A stretch of 64,000 bases of DNA from JACJYC01 sp964558465 (GTDB lineage Bacteria; Bacteroidota; Bacteroidia; Chitinophagales; Saprospiraceae): NCBI GenBank assembly GCA_964558465.1, contig CAZLEF010000037.1, positions 1-64,000 on the forward strand. Direction: 5' to 3'. The notes under the pieces were generated by a model. The model did no database searches and was not told the DNA's origin. It saw only the letters and a program-made list of their open reading frames with translations. Positions 25,484 to 32,556 of this stretch are shown here, in pieces. The translations under genes and the position numbers were made by a program. The stretch's first letter is position 1. Each line of letters begins with the position of its first letter.

Positions 25484-26881
25484 ATGAGAAAAACAGCTAC
25501 ACTTCTGGTTATCCTGATCAACTGGCTGGCCCACACCTCCTTCTGGACAGACGGCGGCGAGCGGGAAGCATACCGGAATTATTTTGTCGGCGCCTACTAT
25601 TTCAATGAAGGCAATACCGGTCCTGCGACACGCCATTTTAAAAAGGCCTACGAAGCGGCGCCCGGCGAATTCAACTTTGCACTGGCCTACGCCCTTTCGC
25701 TGGGCCGCACCGGCTCGGGCGATGAAGCCCTGAACGTCCTGCAACGGGGGGCGGCTTCCCTTTCGCCCGAACTGGACCCCGAGTACCACCAGAAGATCGC
25801 CTTTCGTTATATGGTCAGCGGCATGATCTATACCTACGGCGGGCGCTACAACCAGGCAATTCCCCAACTCCGGCAGGCGCTCGAAGCTCAAAAGGCCATC
25901 GGCCGGCCCCGCCTCCTGAGCATCCTGTCCAACACCCTGGGGTATGCCGTTTTTATGAACCAGGGGAAAAATGCACATCTGAGCAATGACCAACCCGAAC
26001 ATTTGCATATCCACCGGCGGGATATGGAACGATGTGTCGAACATTTTGCTGCCGCGGTTGAATACGACGGAGCCAATGTGACCGCCCGGAAAAATTATCA
26101 GATGCTTTGCGATTCACTGGGCATCCAGGCAACAGATTACGCCACTGCCGCTGCATCCGATCCTTCATCGGCGCCCAACTACGGCAGCATTTCGGCCAAT
26201 ATTTACCAGATGCTGGATTTTAAAGGGTATGACGAAGTGGTGTTCCTGCTGGATATTTCCGGCTCCATGGTCATGGAAAAGGTGGCCTGCGTCGACCAGG
26301 ACCGCTTCAAGGTGATGAAGGAAACCGCCCTGTACATGCTGGATAAAATTCCTGCAACAACCGCCCTGGGCATCGGTACCATCGGCGGCGACTGCGGCAC
26401 CACGCCCCGGCTATGGCATCCGGTGGGCAGCCTCAGCCGCAAGGATTTCAGATACGCCCTCGATTTCCTCGTCCCCGACGGCACCACCCCTTTATTGAAC
26501 ATCCTGGTGGAATCACCCGGCTTGTTCTCCGGGACAGACTCCCTGAACCGGGCCATCTTTCTGGTTTCCGACGGCGCCAATATCTGCAAGATCCGGGGGC
26601 TGGACATCTGCGATTGGGCCGACGGGCTGCGCAGCCAGCATATTACCATTCAGATCCTGACTTTTCTGAATGCCGACCTCACCAACAGCAACGCCTTTGC
26701 CGAATATACCTGCCTGGCCGAAAACACCTACGGCAAGGTTTTTTATATCGACGCCAACCGCTGCAACGTAAAGCCGCTGGCCTTCAATCTGGTGGAAAAT
26801 TGCCTGTTCGAACTGCCGGAGATCAGGAAGGTGAATTGCTGGGGCGGCAATATCGATCTTTGGGCGATCTTTGAGGATTGA
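25484..26881 (+). CDS. TPR and von Willebrand factor A domain protein
   Basis: A protein of 465 residues. A weak export signal (TATLLVILINWLAHTSFW) precedes TPR-like helices (about 28-215) and a vWA domain (about 250-440). The metal-ion-dependent adhesion site is complete: DISGSM with D257, S259 and S261, a Thr pair at 334-335 (DGTTPLL), and D363 (LVSDGAN). Cysteines are frequent in the domain (VACVDQ, GGDCGTT, NICKIRGLDICD, RCNVK), suggesting disulfides and hence a periplasmic or surface location. The start codon touches a repeat element, leaving no recognisable leader. It follows the PorE-like gene by 126 bases, so a joint function in the envelope is plausible. Not a family I can name more precisely. 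Confidence 0.8.
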   Translation: MRKTATLLVILINWLAHTSFWTDGGEREAYRNYFVGAYYFNEGNTGPATRHFKKAYEAAPGEFNFALAYALSLGRTGSGDEALNVLQRGAASLSPELDPEYHQKIAFRYMVSGMIYTYGGRYNQAIPQLRQALEAQKAIGRPRLLSILSNTLGYAVFMNQGKNAHLSNDQPEHLHIHRRDMERCVEHFAAAVEYDGANVTARKNYQMLCDSLGIQATDYATAAASDPSSAPNYGSISANIYQMLDFKGYDEVVFLLDISGSMVMEKVACVDQDRFKVMKETALYMLDKIPATTALGIGTIGGDCGTTPRLWHPVGSLSRKDFRYALDFLVPDGTTPLLNILVESPGLFSGTDSLNRAIFLVSDGANICKIRGLDICDWADGLRSQHITIQILTFLNADLTNSNAFAEYTCLAENTYGKVFYIDANRCNVKPLAFNLVENCLFELPEIRKVNCWGGNIDLWAIFED

Positions 26882-26960
26882 ATGTTTTGAAAGCTGACTT
26901 TTGTTGAAAATGGGTTTGACAATTGGCGTGGTGAAGGCTTACTTGGGGAGGTTGGATTAA

Positions 26961-27040
26961 AGTGGTTTGGAATGGTTTGGAATGGTTTGGAGTTGTTTAA
27001 AGTGGTTTGGAGTGGTTTGGAGTGGTTTGGAATGGTTTGG
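26961..27040. repeat. Decamer tandem array (AGTGGTTTGG), 8 units
   Basis: Eight units of RRTGGTTTGG recur every 10 bases. The unit is the complement of the CCAAACCACT decamer at 51.4 kb. Related units in the opposite sense (AAACAACCCC, AAACGATCC) follow at about 27064-27102, so the two blocks could pair. Confidence 0.85.
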
Positions 27041-27142
27041 TGGACAATGCCCTTTTGTAGATAACAACCCCAAACAATCCAAACGATCCAAACAACCCCA
27101 GGAATCAACCATCCGTTTGCAAGCATAAAATTCCAAAGGAGT

Positions 27143-27382
27143 ATGAAAAAAAACTTATCTTTTGAATCTTTTGACCGGCCTGAAATCTTACTGGATCAAA
27201 GGCAGCAGGAAAAAATAAAAGGCGGCTTCGGGGTGCGGAGCGCCCGCCCGGATCTGGTGAGTTCGCCCGGCTCCCGGATCGTCTGGGACGGCATCGACAT
27301 CCGCAAGGCAGTTTCCGGCAGCCGGCTCACCCAGCAGTTCAGTATCCGCGGAGGGCATGTTACGCATGATATTGACCCTTAG
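27143..27382 (+). CDS. Small peptide with double-glycine leader (candidate modified or exported peptide)
   Basis: A 79-residue open frame with a strong ribosome-binding site (AAAGGAG just before ATG). The first 28 residues look like a double-glycine leader: basic start MKKNLSFESF, then LLDQRQQEKIKGG ending at G27-G28. Such leaders with L-x-x-Q...I-x-GG are known in Bacteroidota natural-product precursors cleaved by peptidase-containing ABC transporters. The core of about 51 residues (VRSARPDLVSSPG...) ends in a second similar motif, SIRGG (67-71), before HVTHDIDP; it has no Cys. No maturase or transporter gene is adjacent. It stands after the vWA gene and is followed by a perfect hairpin terminator, so it may form its own transcription unit. 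Confidence 0.6.
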   Translation: MKKNLSFESFDRPEILLDQRQQEKIKGGFGVRSARPDLVSSPGSRIVWDGIDIRKAVSGSRLTQQFSIRGGHVTHDIDP

Positions 27383-27394
27383 GGATGTTGATTC

Positions 27395-27455
27395 GTTGAT
27401 GTGTTGATGTGTTGATTTGATGGGGGGCCTCAAATCAACACATCAACACATCAAC
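27395..27455. terminator. Perfect 26-bp hairpin of GTTGAT / ATCAAC units
   Basis: The left arm 27395-27420 and right arm 27430-27455 are exactly complementary over 26 bp, with a 9-base loop (TGGGGGGCC). Further ATCAAC units extend the pairing imperfectly to about 27472. It separates the GG-leader gene from the convergent TPR-like gene and would work for both strands. Confidence 0.75.
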
Positions 27456-27472
27456 AGATCAACAGATCAACA

Positions 27473-28993
27473 TCATCTATCATATTCGCTTAGTGATTTG
27501 AAAAACGGCTGGTTTCTGACCTTGCTGTCCACCCATGCCAAGAGGTGAAAGGGCCTTGTCAGTAAAATGCGGGCCTGTGGCGATGAAGCTGCCAGCCGTT
27601 TAAATTCCACTCCCAGCTTTTCAAAGGCCTGCCGGGCCTCCCGGGCCGTTCCTGCCTCGATAGCGGCCTTGATCCCTTCGATGAAACTTTGTTCGATCTG
27701 GTGCAGGCTGTTTCGTTTTTTGAGGAAGCGATAGGTGGAGCGCAGGAGTGAATCCAGGAGGACGGAGTTGCCCAGTTCGTAGTGGATGACCAGGTTGAGC
27801 ATGCGGGCCAGCGTTTGCAGGTCCTGTCGCTCGATGCCTTTGTCGGATTGCAGCCACTGGTTGAGGAAGGCCAACGCCCGGTCAAAATCCCCGGCGCCGA
27901 AACAAATGTAGAAATAGGTATAAAAAAAAGCCTGCCGGTCGAAGAAAGCCGGGTCGAATTTTTCTTTTTCCCGAAGGTGGTTGTCCAGGGTGCGGATACC
28001 CTCCTCAAAGTCCGCTTTCCGGATGCAGAGCGCAAATTTGATCTGATAGTATTGGCGGTGGATCTTGAGTTCATCGTCGGGGGTGTTCGGTTTGAGATGG
28101 CGGAGTTTTTCCAGGGTTTCTTCCAGTTCGTCAATTTTATTGAGTTCGCCGCAGGCCCGCATAAAATTGCTCAGGGCCGAAATATACTCCGAGACGTCTT
28201 CTTCCAGGAAATGCCGGTGGGATTCCATCAGGTTCAATAATTCTTTTCCGGCCAGGTAAAAAGCCTGTTGTTCGCCGGCGGCATAGTGGGCAAGGGAAAC
28301 CAGGCGCAGGTACAACATCCGCGTTGTATAACCCTTCAGCGCCTCGCGGGCCGGCAGCCCTTGTTTTTCCTTCCATCCTGACAGCCGTTCAGCGGCCGTT
28401 TGTCCGGGCGCGGGATCCTGACGAATGGCGGCCAGCAATTCAAAAAACCGGTTGCGCAGCTCGGTGCAAAGGCGCTGCTGTTCGTAAATATCGATTTCCT
28501 CTTCGGCTATTCGGGGCAGTTCTTTGTCGAGGAAGGCGATATCCATATTGGAATAGGCCAGTTGTTTTTCCCAGGCCAGGGCTTCGAGCAGGGCGGTATA
28601 TTGCTCGAACTGGGCGGCCAGGCGTTTGGCTTTGACTAATTGGTCGGCTGCCTCCGCAAACCGCGAGCGGCGGTAGAGCACCCGCACATTTTGCAAGTAC
28701 CCTTTGATGCGGAAATCGGCGGAAGCCTGTTCGTCGTACCGCTGGAGGCTTTGCAGGATCAGGTCGTAGAGATAGGCCTTGAGCTCGGAGTACTTCCGGC
28801 TCTGGATATTCCCGTCGGGGTACACCAGCGACTGCAGGGCGTAGTCGTTGAAGGTCTCCTGGCGATCGATGGCGTCGAAGAGCTGAATGTATTTATTATC
28901 TCCCTCGCGAATGAAGAGTTTGAAATAACGCTTTTCCGTTCCGGAGAGGGAATGGATAAGGTCGAAAAGCCGGGAGGAGGGTGTTTTGGCCAT
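27473..28993 (-). CDS. TPR-like helical protein of unknown function (paralogue A)
   Basis: A 506-residue soluble protein, almost wholly alpha-helical, without a signal peptide or membrane segment. The N-terminus SRLFDLIHSLSGTEKRYFKL is shared with the protein encoded at 36446-37936 (LFLLIRSLSPAEKRHFRR), and the two align in general layout (about 500 residues, a KQL/LYDLILQSLQRYDEQ helix near 80-95, then degenerate TPR pairs). From memory, such proteins are common, several per genome, in Saprospiraceae and relatives, without known function. A cytoplasmic scaffold role is only a guess. It is transcribed alone, converging on the GG-leader gene. Confidence 0.75.
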   Translation of the reverse strand: MAKTPSSRLFDLIHSLSGTEKRYFKLFIREGDNKYIQLFDAIDRQETFNDYALQSLVYPDGNIQSRKYSELKAYLYDLILQSLQRYDEQASADFRIKGYLQNVRVLYRRSRFAEAADQLVKAKRLAAQFEQYTALLEALAWEKQLAYSNMDIAFLDKELPRIAEEEIDIYEQQRLCTELRNRFFELLAAIRQDPAPGQTAAERLSGWKEKQGLPAREALKGYTTRMLYLRLVSLAHYAAGEQQAFYLAGKELLNLMESHRHFLEEDVSEYISALSNFMRACGELNKIDELEETLEKLRHLKPNTPDDELKIHRQYYQIKFALCIRKADFEEGIRTLDNHLREKEKFDPAFFDRQAFFYTYFYICFGAGDFDRALAFLNQWLQSDKGIERQDLQTLARMLNLVIHYELGNSVLLDSLLRSTYRFLKKRNSLHQIEQSFIEGIKAAIEAGTAREARQAFEKLGVEFKRLAASSPQARILLTRPFHLLAWVDSKVRNQPFFKSLSEYDR

Positions 28994-29050
28994 ATTTTCC
29001 AGGTATAGAAAAAGTTAAAACCCTATCTTTCACATTAAAAAGCTCAAGAA

Positions 29051-29194
29051 ATGAAAAAAGACCCGGAAGCGCCTCAATTCAATAAAGAATTTTTCAGGCG
29101 ATTCAAGACCTGGGAAGCACTTGATGGTTCCTTACAAAACCTGTTCAAACAAGAGCTCGGATCGATCCACCCAATCACTATATTTGTCTTATGA
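29051..29194 (+). CDS. Possible 47-residue leader ORF overlapping the glycosyltransferase start
   Basis: An ATG at 29051 opens a frame of 47 codons (MKKDPEAPQFNKEFFRRFKT...), rich in Phe, Lys and Arg, whose TGA overlaps the ATG of the next gene (ATGA at 29191-29194). The overlap suggests coupling, but a promoter-like box (TATATTTG, 29179-29186) lies within its end. Too short to judge; it may be chance. Confidence 0.25.
   Translation: MKKDPEAPQFNKEFFRRFKTWEALDGSLQNLFKQELGSIHPITIFVL
29179..29186 (+). promoter_or_regulatory. Candidate -7 box (TATATTTG) for the glycosyltransferase gene
   Basis: An exact match to TAnnTTTG only 4 bases before the ATG at 29191. If used, the transcript would be leaderless or nearly so. 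No -33 element is seen at the expected spacing. Confidence 0.3.
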
Positions 29195-30756
29195 AAAATC
29201 GCATCTGGTTGACCTTGCTGGCGGCGTTCCTTCTAATCAAGTTGCTGCTGCACCTGTACCTTAACGCTCAATGGTCCTTTCACCGGGACGAACTGCTCTA
29301 CCTTGCCCTTGGCCGGAACCTCGACTGGGGGTATGCATCCGTTCCGCCAGGCATTGGTTTCTGGGCCTGGTTGGGCGGCCGGGTGCTGGGCGGTTCGGTG
29401 GAGGCGGTTCGGCTGATTCCCACGTTATTCGGCACGGCGACGGTGCTGCTCACCGGGCTGATGGCCAGGGAAATGCTGCCGAATGACGCCAGAGCGGGCA
29501 AATACGCCATGTTGGTCGTCGGATTGGCGGGGCTGACTTGCGGGGCTTACCTGCGCCCCTGCATGTTGTTCATGCCCGTGGTATTTGACGTATTTTACTG
29601 GACCCTGCTGTGCTGGCTTTTCCTTAAATACATCAACACTGGAAAATCCGGGTGGTTGCTGTGGTTCGGCGTTGCGACTGGTTTGGGTTTGCTCAACAAA
29701 TATACGGTTTTGATGTTCCTGTTCGCCATGTTGCCGGGGCTGTTGTTCACGCAAAACCGCCGCATTTTTTCGGATAAAAAATTCTACCTGGCCACAGGGA
29801 TTGCCTTGCTGATTTTTTTACCCAATATCGTTTGGCAGGCGGAACACCGTTTTCCGGTTTTCCGGCATATGAGCGACCTGGCCGCCACGCAGTTTGCCCA
29901 TGTTTCTCTGGGCAGTTTTTTCAGCGACCAAATGCGGTTTTTCCTCCCGGCGTTGCCGGTTTGGCTTGGCGGCCTTTACTTTTTGTTATTCAGCAAAGAA
30001 GCGGTATCCTGGCGGATTTTTGGTTGGATGTATCTGATGACGCTCGCATTACTGCTGTTTTTTAGTGCAAAAAGTTACTACTCGCTCGGCGCTTACCCAA
30101 TACTGATAGCTGCCGGCGCCGCATTTTTTGAAAGGATAATCGCCCAAAGACCTGGTTGGCTGCGCTTCGCCTTGCCCGTTTTCATGCTGCTCACCGGGGT
30201 GATAACCCTGCCCGGCGCCTTGCCGCTTGCATCGCCGGAACAGGAGGTTCGCATCGTCAGAAACCTGACTAAAATACCCGGACTGCAAGGGATACTTCGC
30301 TGGGAAGACGGCAACTATTACGCCTTGCCGCAGGATTTTGCAGATATGCTCGGCTGGGAGGAATTGGGCGAACAGGCGGGTCGGATCTGGCAAAATATCC
30401 CCGACAAAAACACCGCCGCTATTTATGCCGACAGTTACGGTCAGGCAGGCGCAGTTGAACAATTCGGCAAAAAATACGGGGCGCCTAAGGTGCTCAGTCT
30501 GAGCGACAACTACCGCTACTGGCTGCCCGATTCGCTGCCTTCCAACTTCAAAACGCTGATCTATATCAATGATGAACTGGGCGACGATATGCCCGGTTTC
30601 TTTGAAAAAATTGAAAAAGTTTGGGAATTGGATATGCCGCTGTCCAGGCAACACGGCGACCAGATCTATCGATGTGAAAACCCGACTCCCGCTTTTTTTG
30701 AACGGATCAACACCTTGATCGGCCAGGCGAGGCGGGATGAGGAGATTGATGATTGA
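29191..30756 (+). CDS. ArnT-like glycosyltransferase family 39/83 membrane protein
   Basis: Integral membrane glycosyltransferase of 521 residues with about ten to twelve hydrophobic helices in the first 350 residues and a soluble C-terminal domain of about 160 residues. The first periplasmic loop holds the acidic motif FHRDELLYLALGRNLDWGY (D33, E34) followed by ASVPPG, as in dolichyl/undecaprenyl-phosphate-sugar transferases of the PMT/ArnT superfamily. It would transfer a sugar from a polyprenyl-phosphate carrier to a lipid or protein at the outer face of the inner membrane. The caspase-like gene follows 57 bases later. Acceptor unknown. Confidence 0.87.
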   Translation: MKNRIWLTLLAAFLLIKLLLHLYLNAQWSFHRDELLYLALGRNLDWGYASVPPGIGFWAWLGGRVLGGSVEAVRLIPTLFGTATVLLTGLMAREMLPNDARAGKYAMLVVGLAGLTCGAYLRPCMLFMPVVFDVFYWTLLCWLFLKYINTGKSGWLLWFGVATGLGLLNKYTVLMFLFAMLPGLLFTQNRRIFSDKKFYLATGIALLIFLPNIVWQAEHRFPVFRHMSDLAATQFAHVSLGSFFSDQMRFFLPALPVWLGGLYFLLFSKEAVSWRIFGWMYLMTLALLLFFSAKSYYSLGAYPILIAAGAAFFERIIAQRPGWLRFALPVFMLLTGVITLPGALPLASPEQEVRIVRNLTKIPGLQGILRWEDGNYYALPQDFADMLGWEELGEQAGRIWQNIPDKNTAAIYADSYGQAGAVEQFGKKYGAPKVLSLSDNYRYWLPDSLPSNFKTLIYINDELGDDMPGFFEKIEKVWELDMPLSRQHGDQIYRCENPTPAFFERINTLIGQARRDEEIDD

Positions 30757-30813
30757 TGATGGAGGGGAAACAAATCCCCGATATTCACATAAAGCATAAA
30801 AACCCAAAACAAT

Positions 30814-32196
30814 ATGTCTGGCTGGAAATCCCTGATTCTTTTATTTTTTCTCGGTTCGGCGACAACGCCTGCGGCCGCATCCCGGCCGGGCAAAGACCAC
30901 GCCTTGTTCTTCGCCGTCCAGGACTATACCGGCACAGGCTTGAACAACCTGAAAAACCCGATCAGGGACGCCCACACCATTGCCAAAGAATTAAAAGAAA
31001 TGTACGGTTTCGAAACCGCCGCGGTGTACGAAAACCAGACCAAAAGCCAGATCTACGCCATCCTGGAACAATGGCAGAAAAAGACCTTCCCGGACGACGG
31101 CCAGCTCTTCATTTTTTTCAGCGGCCACGGCTCCTTCTGGGACTTTGCCAAAAAGGGGTATTTCATCCCCAAAGGCGCCCGCAGCGGCGATTACGATTCG
31201 TATCTCGAACTGACCACCCTGGGCAATATCATCAGCGCCATTCCCTGCCGGCATATCCTCCTGGCCATCGACGCCTGTTATTCCGGCACGATCGACGAGG
31301 AGATCGCCTTCAAAGGCAAACCGGCGTTTGACCGGCCGACCGACTCCCGGGAATCCGAACGCCGGAACCTGATCGACCGCCAGCTCCGCAACCCTTCCCG
31401 CCTGCTGATCACCTCCGGCGGCAAGGAGCGAACCCCGGACGGGACCGACCATTCCCCGTTTACCACGGCCATCCTGACCACCCTGCGCCGGGCTTATACC
31501 GATTCGGGCGACGGCATGGTGACGTTTTCAGACCTGCTGGCCGGACTGGAACGGGTAAACCCCACCCCGCACGAAGGCGTTTTGCCGGGACACCAGGACG
31601 GAGGTTTTGTTTTTATTGCGGAAGGTTTTTCCCCGCCCCAATCCTCCGCCACCGATTTTAGCGGGGAACAACCTGTGGGAAGAGAATTTATGACGGACCA
31701 GAAAGGGAACAGGTACCCGGTTGTCCGCCTGGCCGGCAAACAATGGCTGGGCAAAAACCTGAACCTGGACATCCCGGGTTCCTGGTGTTACGACAACCTG
31801 CCCGCCAACTGCGACCAGTACGGCCGGCTCTATACCTGGGAGGCAGCAAAAAATGGGTGCGCGGCCCTGGGCGCCGGGTGGCGGTTGCCCACGGATGAGG
31901 ATTGGTGGGCTTTGTATGACAGTTTTACCATGCCAGGTGAACCGGAAAGCGGGAAGTCGGCCTATAAAGCGCTGATTAAAGGCGGAAGCAGTGGGTTTGA
32001 CGCCCTCCTGGCGGGAGATCGCAGCAGCAAAGGCAGGTTCTTCGACTTGGGCATGCACGGGGGCTTCTGGAGCAGTACGGAGCCGAGTGTGGGCAACGCC
32101 TGGAACTACTTGTTCGTCTCCGTCGGTCAGACGGTCAACCGCGACAACAGCGATAAGCGTCTGGCTTACTCCGTTCGCTGCCTCAAGGACGATTGA
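30814..32196 (+). CDS. Caspase-like peptidase fused to a FISUMP (C-type-lectin-like) domain
   Basis: Exported protein of 460 residues. After a signal peptide (SLILLFFLGSATTPAAA) comes a caspase (C14) domain (about 28-270) with the catalytic dyad H105 (FFSGHG) and C155 (IDACYSG). A linker follows, and then a 'Fibrobacter succinogenes major paralogous' domain (about 293-460: YPVVRLAGKQWLGKNLN, GWRLPTDEDWW, GGFWSSTE, YSVRC). That domain has a C-type-lectin-like fold also used by targets of diversity-generating retroelements. The last 35 residues before YSVRC contain many codons of the NNC type. No reverse transcriptase or template repeat lies in the window. Such caspase fusions occur in multicellular or filamentous bacteria; the target of proteolysis is unknown. 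Confidence 0.88.
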   Translation: MSGWKSLILLFFLGSATTPAAASRPGKDHALFFAVQDYTGTGLNNLKNPIRDAHTIAKELKEMYGFETAAVYENQTKSQIYAILEQWQKKTFPDDGQLFIFFSGHGSFWDFAKKGYFIPKGARSGDYDSYLELTTLGNIISAIPCRHILLAIDACYSGTIDEEIAFKGKPAFDRPTDSRESERRNLIDRQLRNPSRLLITSGGKERTPDGTDHSPFTTAILTTLRRAYTDSGDGMVTFSDLLAGLERVNPTPHEGVLPGHQDGGFVFIAEGFSPPQSSATDFSGEQPVGREFMTDQKGNRYPVVRLAGKQWLGKNLNLDIPGSWCYDNLPANCDQYGRLYTWEAAKNGCAALGAGWRLPTDEDWWALYDSFTMPGEPESGKSAYKALIKGGSSGFDALLAGDRSSKGRFFDLGMHGGFWSSTEPSVGNAWNYLFVSVGQTVNRDNSDKRLAYSVRCLKDD

Positions 32197-32556
32197 TTTT
32201 TTTTATATTGTTCCGGCCTTCAGGGTGCAACTTTCGGTTGGGCCCTGAATTGGCTCAGGTTTTTTATTGATGAATGACCGCGCCATGGCGCGGTGAATGT
32301 TGATTGATGATGTAGGGGAATTGATCATGTGCATTTTGAAACCCTGTTTGCAAGCAAGCGGTATCCCCCTCGGGAGAGCCTGTCCCGCAAGGCGGGAGGG
32401 TAGGCCCATAGGGCTGTAGGTGAGGAACGATTTGTTGGGCCATCTCCGTTTTCAGGATGCGCTCTGAATTGGCCCATATTCGTATTTTTGCAAAAGAAAT
32501 TTTTCAAAAAACCTCTGCCAAAAAACTATTTCATTCAAAACGTATGCATTATTAGC
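32197..32556. other. Intergenic region with two palindromes
   Basis: The 360-base spacer holds a perfect 18-bp palindrome (ACCGCGCCATGGCGCGGT, 32277-32294), a CCTGTCCCGCAAGGCGGGA hairpin (32379-32397) identical to one at 54352-54370, and a promoter-like TATTTTTG (32483-32490) about 67 bases before the next ATG. I see no coding content. Confidence 0.6.

Noticed and set aside
24755..26044. A 429-codon frame antisense across the PorE-like and vWA genes
   Set aside because: It crosses two real genes and reads through the palindromic repeats, which explains its internal duplicated peptide.
32040..32556. Template repeat or reverse transcriptase of a diversity-generating retroelement next to the caspase gene
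   Set aside because: No second copy of the FISUMP 3' end and no reverse-transcriptase motif (such as YxDD) was found in the neighbouring genes.
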